NCBI GenBank assembly: GCA_031425195.1
Contig: JANPIX010000028.1
Location: 1 to 42,000, forward strand
Source of the DNA: JANPIX01 sp031425195
Lineage (GTDB): Bacteria > Pseudomonadota > Alphaproteobacteria > Rhodobacterales > Rhodobacteraceae
Length of the DNA stretch: 42,000 nt
Reading direction: 5' to 3'
A program made the position numbers and the translations under genes. A model generated the notes under the pieces. The model saw only the letters and a list, made by a program, of their open reading frames with translations, was not told where the DNA came from and made no database searches. Shown piece by piece: positions 32,261 through 41,156 of this stretch (the first letter of the stretch is position 1; each line of letters opens with the position of its first letter).

Positions 32261-32737
32261 TCAGTTCAGAACGACAATCCCGATGTTCAACGCCGTGGCC
32301 ACCGTGACCCACATTGCGTAAGGCACGAACATCAGCGCGGAAATCCTGTCACGCCGCCATTCCACCGCGATGAATGCCAGAATCGCCAGCAGCATGATGC
32401 CGACGATGGGCAGCGCCCAAGTCGGTTGCTGCATCCCAAAGAATACCGGGCTCCACGCGAAATTGGCCGCCATCTGCAACAGCCACAACCCCTGCGCCCC
32501 GCCATACAGCGCCTTGCGCGCGCCCACGACGCCGATGAGGATGTAAAGCACCGTCCAGACCGGCCCGAACATCCAGTTGGGCGGCGTGAACCACGGTTTG
32601 TTCAGCGACTGATACCATTCCCCCGGAATGTTGCTTGACCCAAGCCACGCCCCCATGCCCACGACAGCTACCACGAACGCGACGTGCATCCCGATTACCA
32701 TGGCGCGTGACGGGTTCGGTGCCTGTGTGTCTGCCAT
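32261..32737 (-). CDS. tspO: TspO/MBR tryptophan-rich sensory protein
   Basis: A 158-residue five-helix membrane protein. LNKPWFTPPNWMFGPVWTVL (about 45-64) is the family signature, and NFAWSPVFF and aromatic-rich helices follow. TspO binds porphyrins and, in Rhodobacter, down-regulates photosynthesis genes in response to oxygen; elsewhere it is linked to stress. The frame extends to 32938, but the ATG at 32737 has GGAAAGG upstream and matches the usual length. The 231-nt region before it has no gene; it contains an inverted repeat (32818-32832) and a TATAAC on the minus strand near 32790. It is convergent with recQ, with 2 nt between stops. Confidence 0.94.
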   Translation of the reverse strand: MADTQAPNPSRAMVIGMHVAFVVAVVGMGAWLGSSNIPGEWYQSLNKPWFTPPNWMFGPVWTVLYILIGVVGARKALYGGAQGLWLLQMAANFAWSPVFFGMQQPTWALPIVGIMLLAILAFIAVEWRRDRISALMFVPYAMWVTVATALNIGIVVLN

Positions 32738-32817
32738 TGGTCGGCCTTTCCTGATTGCCCGGCCCACGGCCCAGCGTTTGATCTTTCCGCCGTTATACGA
32801 ATTTCGCGCCCCGCGAC

Positions 32818-32832
32818 CAGTCTGAAAGACTG
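32818..32832. repeat. Perfect inverted repeat CAGTCT-GAA-AGACTG upstream of tspO
   Basis: Six-base arms and a 3-nt centre lie between the histidine kinase stop (32969) and tspO. It could be an operator for tspO or the remnant of a terminator for the kinase; there is no T tract. The rest of the 231-nt gap shows no gene. Confidence 0.4.
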
Positions 32833-32968
32833 CCCGCCCGGTCACGCGCGCTGTCCAACGACCCCGCGTCGTCCACTGGCACCCCAGCGGCATGTCTAAC
32901 CTCACGTCACCCGCATTGGTTCCGCGGCCATACTTCAAAGCTCCGCAATCGCCCGCCGCACTGACATT

Positions 32969-35533
32969 TTAGGCCATTTCCGGTGTGCCTGCATGTTCGG
33001 CTTCGGTTAGAACGGCGCGGGCATCGGGGGGGCAGTGACGCACCAGAACATCGGCAATTTCGGCCCGCCGCAGGGGTTTGGTCAGGTAGTGATCGATCCC
33101 TGACGCAAGGATACCCAGTTCATCGCCGTCCATTGCATGAGCCGTCAGGGCGCAGATCGGCACATGGCTGGCACCTGCCTCAAGCTCACGAATGGCCATC
33201 GCGGCCTCGCGGCCATCCATTTCGGGCATTGAGATATCCATGAAGATCAGGTCGGGACGAAAGCTCTGGAACAGGTCCACAGCCTCGCGGCCATTGTTGG
33301 CGATCACCAGTTCCAGATCGAAATCCTTGATCATCTTGCGCAAGACCAACTGGTTCGTCCGGTTGTCCTCGGCCGCCAGCAACCGCATCGCACGTCGTTC
33401 TTTCGGTTCGTCCTTCGCCCTCACTGTCGCCTGCACCTCCACAGACCCCGCCAGTGTTTCAAGCCACCGGATCAGGTCGGCGCGCAGCAGCGGCTTTTGC
33501 AGCGCGGTCGAAATCTCTGGTGTGGCCGCATCGTCGCGCATTGCTCCGGCGTTGGTCGTCATCAGGGCGATGGGCATGGTCCAGCCGCCCGCGCGCACTG
33601 CCTTGGCAAATGCCGTGCCGTCCATGTCGGGCATTTCATGGTCCGTGAGGATCACGTCAAACGCAGCGTCCTCTTGCAACACAGTCAGCGCGTCGGCACC
33701 CGAACGGCACAGCACCACCTTGATGCCGCTGGGCACCAGCTGCCGCTCCAGAATGGTGCGATTGATGAACTGGTCGTCCACCACAAGAACCCGCCCCACG
33801 CGCAGCGGCCCCCGCGCAATCGGCACATCTTCCGCAATCGGCATCGACAGTTGAAAGCCAAAGCTGGACCCCACACCCGGTTCGCTGTCCACCCAGACCG
33901 TGCCGCCCATCCGCTCGATCAGCCGCCGGGTGATGGCAAGCCCCAGCCCCGTGCCCTCGAACTTGCGGTTTGCGGCGCTTTCAACCTGATTGAACTCTCC
34001 AAAGACATGGCCCAGATACTCGGGTGCGATGCCGATGCCGGTATCTTCCACGGTCACATGCAGTTGTGCGGCCCCGTCGCCCACCTCCAGACCCACCACG
34101 CGGATCAACACATGTCCCGACGGCGTGAACTTGACCGCATTGCCGATCAGATTGGTCAGCACCTGCCGCACCCGCCCCGGATCGCCGACAAACCGCGTGG
34201 GCAGGAACATGTCGAAATCGATCAGCAGATCAACCCCCTGCGCCCGCGCGCGGGGCTGCAACAGCATCGTCACCTCATGGATCGTGCGTTCCAGATCAAA
34301 CGGTTCAAGATGAAGCGTCAGACGTTCCGCCTCGATCTTGGAATAATCAAGGATGTCGTTGATGATCACCAAAAGCGCCTCACCCGATGACCGGATGGTT
34401 TCCGCGAACAGGCGCTGTTCGCCTGACAGCGCCGTGTCGCACAGCAGTTCCGCCATCCCCACCACCCCGTTCATCGGCGTACGGATCTCATGGCTCATGT
34501 TGGCAAGAAACGCCGATTTGGCCCGGCTCGCCGCCTCGGCCGCCAACCGCGCGGCCTCCAGTGCGGCCTGTTGCTCCTTCGCCGCCGTGATGTCGACCCG
34601 CAGCCCGACGCGGCCCCCGTCCGGCGTCGGATGGTCATAGGCCCGGATCCACCGCCCGTCCGTCAGCTGCTGTTCATGCACGCCATCAGCCAGCCGATGC
34701 TGCGCCAACCGTTCTGCCAGCCACTCCGCCTCGCGCCCCACGGCGTCAACATGCTGGCCGTGGTCCAGACCGTGCCGCAGAATGTCTTCAAACCGCGTTC
34801 CCGGCACGATCATCCCCGCGCTGTAGGGATAGGTTTCGCGGTACCGTTCATTGCACGTCAAAAGCCTGTCTTCCCGGTCGAACAGCACGAACCCATCCGG
34901 AATCGCCTCGATCGCGGCCCAGATCCGCATCTGTTCCGTGATGTCGAGCGCAAGGGTCACCATCCCGCCGTCCTGCGCGCGCCGGTCCACCAGCTTGAAC
35001 CAGTTCCCGCTGGACAGTTGCGCCACGATCGGTTCGATCTGGTCGCTGTCCCACCGCGCAAGCATCATCTGCGTCCAGTCTTCCGCCGTGCGGTCGCCCA
35101 GCCGGACCACATCATGGTGCAGCGCCAGTTGCAGCATCGTCGCATAGGACGTGCCCGGTGGCAGGGCGGCCCCCTGAAAGACCGCCAGAAACGCCCGGTT
35201 CGCCATCACGAGGGTGCGTTGCGCATCGAACACGGCAAACCCGTCTTCAATGGTGTTGATGGATTCCCACAGCCGCTGTTCGGCGGTCGCGGCGGCCGTG
35301 TGGGCGCGGTCAAGATCGGTCAGGAACCGCGTGTTCTGCCCCTTCAGAACCTCCGCCTCGGTCAGGGCTGATTGCACCACATGGCGCTGCTCGATGATCT
35401 GGTCGGACAGGGACCTTGCATGAACCGCCAGCCGTTCATTGGCCAGAAACAGTTCCCTGCTTTTCTGGTCCAACAGGCGTTCCGCCGCCAGCCGCGCCCG
35501 CCGTTCCTTGGCCAGACGTTCTGCGATATCCAT
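32969..35533 (-). CDS. Soluble hybrid sensor histidine kinase with two PAS and two receiver domains
   Basis: An 854-residue cytoplasmic signalling protein with no membrane helix. A coiled coil fills about 1-90. Two PAS-type domains follow (about 90-200, NTIEDGFAVFDAQRT, and 205-315, IEAIPDGFVLFDRED). HisKA has His348 in NMSHEIRTPMNG. The ATPase N box is NLIGNAVKFT (461-470), with EDTGIGIAPE and GTGLGLAITRR. Receiver 1 (about 580-695) has Asp586/587, Asp631 and Lys680. Receiver 2 (about 715-832) has Asp766 in LIFMDISMPEMDG and Lys819. No Hpt domain is fused, so phosphate must leave through a separate Hpt protein. The stimulus is unknown; PAS domains of this style often sense small ligands or redox. 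It diverges from the alpha-2-macroglobulin gene. Confidence 0.94.
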   Translation of the reverse strand: MDIAERLAKERRARLAAERLLDQKSRELFLANERLAVHARSLSDQIIEQRHVVQSALTEAEVLKGQNTRFLTDLDRAHTAAATAEQRLWESINTIEDGFAVFDAQRTLVMANRAFLAVFQGAALPPGTSYATMLQLALHHDVVRLGDRTAEDWTQMMLARWDSDQIEPIVAQLSSGNWFKLVDRRAQDGGMVTLALDITEQMRIWAAIEAIPDGFVLFDREDRLLTCNERYRETYPYSAGMIVPGTRFEDILRHGLDHGQHVDAVGREAEWLAERLAQHRLADGVHEQQLTDGRWIRAYDHPTPDGGRVGLRVDITAAKEQQAALEAARLAAEAASRAKSAFLANMSHEIRTPMNGVVGMAELLCDTALSGEQRLFAETIRSSGEALLVIINDILDYSKIEAERLTLHLEPFDLERTIHEVTMLLQPRARAQGVDLLIDFDMFLPTRFVGDPGRVRQVLTNLIGNAVKFTPSGHVLIRVVGLEVGDGAAQLHVTVEDTGIGIAPEYLGHVFGEFNQVESAANRKFEGTGLGLAITRRLIERMGGTVWVDSEPGVGSSFGFQLSMPIAEDVPIARGPLRVGRVLVVDDQFINRTILERQLVPSGIKVVLCRSGADALTVLQEDAAFDVILTDHEMPDMDGTAFAKAVRAGGWTMPIALMTTNAGAMRDDAATPEISTALQKPLLRADLIRWLETLAGSVEVQATVRAKDEPKERRAMRLLAAEDNRTNQLVLRKMIKDFDLELVIANNGREAVDLFQSFRPDLIFMDISMPEMDGREAAMAIRELEAGASHVPICALTAHAMDGDELGILASGIDHYLTKPLRRAEIADVLVRHCPPDARAVLTEAEHAGTPEMA

Positions 35534-35707
35534 TCCCGCTTGCCCTATTCATCGCGGCCCCGCCCGACCGCCTTGCCGCACCATGCCCGGGCGGGATGAA
35601 TCAACGCTTAAGGCGGGTGTTGCGAAATCGCCTGGGCCCCAAGAATCCTTGCCTTGCGTCAGGCCCCATGCAACTTTGTGGCGAAGTATTTTTGAAAGGA
35701 TTTGATG

Positions 35708-38700
35708 ATGCGCTTTTGGGCCATGGCGGTTGCCGCTGCTGCAATGATGTGCGGCGTTTCCCTGACGGCATCTGCGCAAGATCTGATCCCGGCCAAGCGG
35801 TTCTTTCTTCTTGAAAACACCGATCTTCCGGGTGGCGATCTGTCATCTTCCTTCGATACCACGCTCGAGGCGTGCGAGCGGGCCTGCACCACCAACGCGC
35901 AGTGCACCCATTTCACCTTCAACACCGTCAACGGTTCCTGTTTCGCCAAGGCTTCCCCCGGTGCGCCCGCCTATTTCGAAGGGGCCTATTCCGGTCAGAT
36001 CATCACCACTCAGCCTGGCGTCATTGCCCGTGCCGGGTTCCGCCGCGCCGAACTGACATTTCTTGCGGATTGGGACATCGCAGCCTCCTTCCAGCAGGCC
36101 AGCAATCTTGCCAACGAACACACCACCGGCGAATGGACCGCCGACGAACACCTGCAATCCGCGACGGATGCGGAAGGGTCGGGTGACTACATCATGGCCG
36201 CGAACTTCACAGGTGCTGCGCTCAACATCACTGATTCCGGTGCGGATTGGGGCGAATACGCCCGCCGCCTGCTTCTTGCTGCCGAACAGGATGAAGGAAA
36301 CGCCCGTGGCTATCAGGATCGCGCCTTCTCTGCGGCGGTCAACGGCTATCTGCGCTCTGAAAACCCGGCGCTGCGCCATACGCTTTTGCTGACAATGGGT
36401 CAGGCGCTGGAAAAGATCGACCGGGGCCGCGACACGGTTCAGGCACTTCGTCTGGCCCAATCCCTGCAACAGCGCGATGATACGGCGGCGCTGCTTGACG
36501 ATGCCATTGGCAAATACGGCTTCCGTGTTCTTGAAACCGAAGTGCAGTCCGATTCCGCCCGCCCCCGCATCTGTGTGAATTTTTCCGAAGATCTGGCGAC
36601 GTCGGGCGTCGATTATTCAAGCTTTGTGCAACTGCCCGAACCGGGGCTGAGCATCAGTGTCGGCGCCTACCGCCAACTTTGCGTCGAAGGCGTGCAGCAC
36701 GGCGCGCGTTACAGCGTGACATTGCGCGAAGGGCTTCCTGCGGCGGATGGGCAGACGCTCGTCAAATCGGTGGCCCTTGCGCAATATGTGCGGGATCGCA
36801 GCCCCGGCGTCCGCTTTCCGGGCCGTGCCTATGTCTTGCCAAAGTCCGGGTCCGCCGCGATTCCGGTCGAAACCGTCAACACCGACAAGCTTGATCTGGA
36901 ACTTTACCGCGTGTCCGACCGAAACCTGCTGCGGTCTATCCAGGCGAACTACCTGGGGTCCCCCATTGCCGAATGGCAAGAGGCCGACTTTGAGACGGCG
37001 ATAGGTGACCAGATCTGGCGTGGCAACGCCACTGTCGGGCAGGACGTGAACCGGGATGTCACCACCCGCCTGCCGATGGATGCGGCGATTGCCGGGCTTC
37101 CGGCCGGGATCTATGCCCTGCGCGCCACGGTTCCGGGGGTTGATCCCTATACCATTCCGGCGGCGTGGCAGTGGTTCGTCGTGTCCGATCTTGGCCTCAC
37201 CACGATGTCGGGCACCGACGGCCTGCATGTCTTTGTGCGCGGGCTTGGCGATGCCGGGGCGAAACCCGGCGTCACCGTGCAATTGTTGTCGCAAACGAAC
37301 GAGGTGTTGGGCTCGGTCCAGACCGATGATCAGGGCTATGCCCGCTTTGATGCCGGTCTGGCGCGCGGCACGGGCGGATCGGCCCCCGCGCTTGTGATCG
37401 CCACCGAAGGCGAAAGCGATATCGCCTTCCTTTCACTGACCGACCCGGAGTTTGATCTGTCAGACCGTGGCGTCGAAGGGCGCGAAGCCGCCCCCCCCGT
37501 CGATGTGTTCCTGACCACGGATCGCGGGGCCTACCGCGCCGGGGAAACCGTCTATGCGACGGCCCTGACCCGCGACGCGCAGGCGGCGGCTGTCGCTGGC
37601 CTGCCGCTGACGGCCATTCTGATGCGCCCGGATGGCGTGGAATATTCCCGCGCAATGGCGCAGGACGGCGGGGCAGGCGGCCATGTGTTTGCCCTTCCCA
37701 TCGCCGGAACCGCGCCGCGCGGCGTGTGGCAACTTGACATAAAAGCTGATCTCGAGGCTGACGCCCTGACCAGCCAGACTTTTCTGGTCGAAGATTTCCT
37801 GCCCGAACGCATCGACTTTGATCTGGCATGGGGCAACGAACCGCTGCGCCTTGGCGATGCGCCACAAGTCACCGTTGACGCGCGCTATCTGTTCGGTGCC
37901 CCCGGCGCCGGCCTCGCCGTCGAAGGCGAAGTGCTGCTTCAGGCCGCAGACGGGATCGACGGATTCCCCGGTTATGTGTTCGGCAAACAGGATCAGCCGT
38001 TCAATGCCGTGATGCAGCCCTTCGATACCACCTACACCACCGACGACGCAGGTCGCGCCATCGTGACGGCCCAGTTGCCCACCGTTGACGTCGATCCGGG
38101 CCGCCCCCTGCAGGCCCGCCTGACCGTCCGTGTCGCCGAAGGCTCGGGCCGTCCGGTGGAACGCCGCGCCGTCAAACTCCTCGCGCCCTCCGCGCCGATG
38201 ATCGGGATCAAACCCCTGTTCGACGGCGTGGCCGGCGAAGGCAGCGATGCAACCTTCAACGTGATCGGCCTCGATGAAAACACAAAATCCATTCCCATGG
38301 CGGTCAAGTGGACGCTGACCCGGATCGAGAATGACTACCAGTGGTATCAAAGCTACGGCAACTGGAACTGGGAACCCGTGACCAGCCGCGTGGTGGTCAA
38401 GGAAGGCACCGCCGACATTGGCGTCGATCCGGCGCAGATTTCAGGGCCGGTGCAGTGGGGCGAATACGAACTGCTGGTGGAACGGACGGACGGCACCGCC
38501 GGGGCGGCCTCCACCACGTTCTATGCCGGGTGGTATGCCCCCGCCGATGTGACCGCTACGCCAGACACGCTTGAACTGTCGCTTGACCAACCGGCCTACA
38601 AGCCCGGCGATACCGCCACCCTGCGCATCGTGCCGCGCGCGGCGGGAACCGCACTTGTCACGGTCCTGTCCAACCGTCTGGTGTCAATGCAGGCTGTAAA

Positions 38701-41149
38701 GGTTGTCGAGGGCGAAAACCTGATCACCCTTTCCGTTACCGACGAATGGGGGGCAGGGGTCTATGTGACGGCCTCGGTGCTGCGCCCGATGGATGTCGCG
38801 GCAGGGCGCAACCCGGCCCGCGCGCTGGGCCTTGCCCATGCGGCCATTGACCCCGGTGCGCGGCGTCTTGCCGTCGCTGTTGAAACCGCCGCCGAAGCAG
38901 CCCCGCGCGGCCCGATCGACATCGCGGTCAAGGTGGGCGGCCTCGCCCCCGGCGACACCGCCTTTGCCACCATCGCCGCCGTGGATGTGGGCATCCTCAA
39001 CCTCACCGCCTTCACCGCCCCCGATCCGTCCGATCACTATTTCGGGCAGCGCAAGCTGGGCGTCGGCATCCGTGACATCTATGGCCGCCTGATCGACGGG
39101 CTGAACGGTGCCGAAGGCACGGTCCGCTCTGGTGGCGACGCCGGCGCGCAGGCCAACCTGCAAGCCCCGCCCCCCACCGAAGAACTGGTCGCTTATTTCA
39201 CCGGCCCGGTTCAGGTCGGGGCCGATGGCTATGCGCGCACATCGTTCGATCTGCCGTCCTTCAACGGCACCGTCCGGGTCATGGCCGTCGTCTGGTCCGA
39301 CAAATCTGTCGGGCAGGCCCAATCCGATGTGCTGGTCCGCGATCCCGTTGTCGTCACCGCCAGCCTGCCGCGGTTCCTGTCGCCCGGCGATACCTCCCGT
39401 CTCCTGCTGGAAATCGTGCATGCCACCGGCCCCTCCGGCCGCATCGGGCTTGATGTCACAGGGCAGGGCGTCACGCTTGGCGACGTGCCCTCGGGCTTTG
39501 ATCTGACCGATCAGGGCAAGGCGGTCTTTGCCGTCCCTGTCACCGCGACCGACCTTGGCAATCAGACCATCACTGTCAACCTGACCACCCCCGATGGCCG
39601 CCAGCTGGTCAAGACCCTGATCCTGCCCGTGCAGGTGAACGACCCCGAGGTGGCGCGTATCAGCCGCCTTGATCTGGCCGCCGGCGACAGCTTTACCTTC
39701 AACGCCGAGGCGTTTGCCGGCCTTGTTCCCGGCTCTGCCACGGCCACGCTGGCCATCGGGCCGATGGCCCGGCTGAACGCGCCGGGGCTGCTCGCGTCGC
39801 TTGACCGGTATCCCTATGGCTGCACCGAACAGATCACGTCCAAGGCGCTTCCGCTTTTGTACTTTGACCAACTGGCCACCGTCACGGGCCTGCCCGGTGC
39901 CGATACGGCCCGCCTGCGGATCGACCAGTCCATCGTCGAGGTGCTGCAGAACCAGACCGCCGAAGGCGCCTTTGGCCTGTGGACGGCCTCTTCGGGTGAT
40001 TTCTGGCTCGATGCCTATGTGACCGATTTCCTGTCCCGCGCCCGTGCGCAGGGGCACGCGGTGCCCGATGTGGCCTTCCGCGCCGCCTTGGACAATCTGC
40101 GCAATCAGGTCAACTATCAGGCGGATTTCGACACGGGCGGCGAACCTCTGGCCTATGCGCTGATGGTCCTTGCCCGCGAAGGCGCGGCGGCGGTGGGCGA
40201 TCTTCGCTATTACGCCGACGTCAAAGCCGATGCCTTCGCCACGCCCTTGGCGCTGGCCCAGCTCGGCGCGGCTCTGGCGAGCTATGGGGATCAGCCCCGC
40301 GCGGATTCGATGTTCGCCAAGGCGGCGGCCCGCCTGAACAGCCAGACGGCCGACGCGGAACAGGTGTTCCGCGCCGATTACGGCACCGCCTACCGCGATG
40401 CGGCGGGCGTCCTTGCCCTTGCCACCGAAGCAGGCACCAATGCGGTTGACCGCGCCGCGCTGACCACCCGCGTCGCCCAACAAAGCGCCAACCTCTCGAC
40501 GCAAGAGGCGACATGGGCGCTGCTCGCCGCCCACGCCCTTCTTGACGGCCCGGGGCTGGACGGCATCACCATCGACGGCGCGCCTGCGGAACTTCCTGTT
40601 CTGGCGCTCGACAGCCCGCCCGCGCGTGACATCGTGCTGGCGAACGCCTCGCGCGATGCCACCTTTGTGACGGTGACAACCTACGGCGTGCCCTCAAACC
40701 CGGAACCGGCGGGCGGCAACGGCTATGCCATCACGCGAACCTATTACACGCTCGATGGCGAACCCGCCACGCTTGACAACATCGGCATCGGCACCCGTCT
40801 TGTCACGGTTCTGGAGGTCACGCCTTACGGTCGCGGCGAGGCGCGCCTGATGGTTGCAGACCCACTTCCCGCCGGGTTCGAGATTGACAACCCCAACCTG
40901 ATTTCGGCGGGGTCGCTGGCCAATCTTGACTGGCTTGATGCCTTGTCCGATGTGGCAAATACCGAATTCCGCCAAGACAGGTTCCTGACGGCGGTGGATC
41001 GATATGACAACGCCACGTTCCGCCTTGCCTATATCGTGCGGGCCGTGTCTCCCGGAACCTTCCATCATCCGGCGGCCAGCGTGGAAGACATGTATCGCCC
41101 CGACTTCCGCGCCCAAAGTGACAGCGGCCAGATCACCATAGCCGAATAG
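35708..41149 (+). CDS. Bacterial alpha-2-macroglobulin with N-terminal PAN-like domain
   Basis: A protein of about 1813 residues, exported to the periplasm, that traps proteases. A signal peptide covers about 1-24 (SLTASAQ cleavage region), and no lipobox was seen. A Cys-rich PAN/apple-like domain follows (about 25-105, ACERACTTNAQCTHFTF). Then come the macroglobulin-like beta domains and the bait region. The thioester site GCTEQ is intact, with Cys1372 and Gln1375, so covalent trapping should be possible. Downstream, pbpC begins 7 nt after the stop, the classic pairing of this family for defence and peptidoglycan repair when the envelope is breached. The frame opens at a TTG (35702); the ATG at 35708 has GAAAGGA 7 nt before it, and 35705 is an alternative. 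The 174-nt gap to the kinase gene contains the promoter, not identified. Confidence 0.93.
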   Translation: MRFWAMAVAAAAMMCGVSLTASAQDLIPAKRFFLLENTDLPGGDLSSSFDTTLEACERACTTNAQCTHFTFNTVNGSCFAKASPGAPAYFEGAYSGQIITTQPGVIARAGFRRAELTFLADWDIAASFQQASNLANEHTTGEWTADEHLQSATDAEGSGDYIMAANFTGAALNITDSGADWGEYARRLLLAAEQDEGNARGYQDRAFSAAVNGYLRSENPALRHTLLLTMGQALEKIDRGRDTVQALRLAQSLQQRDDTAALLDDAIGKYGFRVLETEVQSDSARPRICVNFSEDLATSGVDYSSFVQLPEPGLSISVGAYRQLCVEGVQHGARYSVTLREGLPAADGQTLVKSVALAQYVRDRSPGVRFPGRAYVLPKSGSAAIPVETVNTDKLDLELYRVSDRNLLRSIQANYLGSPIAEWQEADFETAIGDQIWRGNATVGQDVNRDVTTRLPMDAAIAGLPAGIYALRATVPGVDPYTIPAAWQWFVVSDLGLTTMSGTDGLHVFVRGLGDAGAKPGVTVQLLSQTNEVLGSVQTDDQGYARFDAGLARGTGGSAPALVIATEGESDIAFLSLTDPEFDLSDRGVEGREAAPPVDVFLTTDRGAYRAGETVYATALTRDAQAAAVAGLPLTAILMRPDGVEYSRAMAQDGGAGGHVFALPIAGTAPRGVWQLDIKADLEADALTSQTFLVEDFLPERIDFDLAWGNEPLRLGDAPQVTVDARYLFGAPGAGLAVEGEVLLQAADGIDGFPGYVFGKQDQPFNAVMQPFDTTYTTDDAGRAIVTAQLPTVDVDPGRPLQARLTVRVAEGSGRPVERRAVKLLAPSAPMIGIKPLFDGVAGEGSDATFNVIGLDENTKSIPMAVKWTLTRIENDYQWYQSYGNWNWEPVTSRVVVKEGTADIGVDPAQISGPVQWGEYELLVERTDGTAGAASTTFYAGWYAPADVTATPDTLELSLDQPAYKPGDTATLRIVPRAAGTALVTVLSNRLVSMQAVKVVEGENLITLSVTDEWGAGVYVTASVLRPMDVAAGRNPARALGLAHAAIDPGARRLAVAVETAAEAAPRGPIDIAVKVGGLAPGDTAFATIAAVDVGILNLTAFTAPDPSDHYFGQRKLGVGIRDIYGRLIDGLNGAEGTVRSGGDAGAQANLQAPPPTEELVAYFTGPVQVGADGYARTSFDLPSFNGTVRVMAVVWSDKSVGQAQSDVLVRDPVVVTASLPRFLSPGDTSRLLLEIVHATGPSGRIGLDVTGQGVTLGDVPSGFDLTDQGKAVFAVPVTATDLGNQTITVNLTTPDGRQLVKTLILPVQVNDPEVARISRLDLAAGDSFTFNAEAFAGLVPGSATATLAIGPMARLNAPGLLASLDRYPYGCTEQITSKALPLLYFDQLATVTGLPGADTARLRIDQSIVEVLQNQTAEGAFGLWTASSGDFWLDAYVTDFLSRARAQGHAVPDVAFRAALDNLRNQVNYQADFDTGGEPLAYALMVLAREGAAAVGDLRYYADVKADAFATPLALAQLGAALASYGDQPRADSMFAKAAARLNSQTADAEQVFRADYGTAYRDAAGVLALATEAGTNAVDRAALTTRVAQQSANLSTQEATWALLAAHALLDGPGLDGITIDGAPAELPVLALDSPPARDIVLANASRDATFVTVTTYGVPSNPEPAGGNGYAITRTYYTLDGEPATLDNIGIGTRLVTVLEVTPYGRGEARLMVADPLPAGFEIDNPNLISAGSLANLDWLDALSDVANTEFRQDRFLTAVDRYDNATFRLAYIVRAVSPGTFHHPAASVEDMYRPDFRAQSDSGQITIAE

Positions 41150-41156
41150 GCCGCAG

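Noticed and set aside
32738..32938. N-terminal extension of tspO to 225 residues
   Set aside because: The extra residues are basic and unlike TspO; the ATG at 32737 has a good ribosome site and gives the family length.
38684..40534. 616-codon frame antisense to the alpha-2-macroglobulin gene
   Set aside because: It lacks any domain, is Gly/Arg/His-rich and mirrors the GC-rich third positions of the real gene: a shadow frame.
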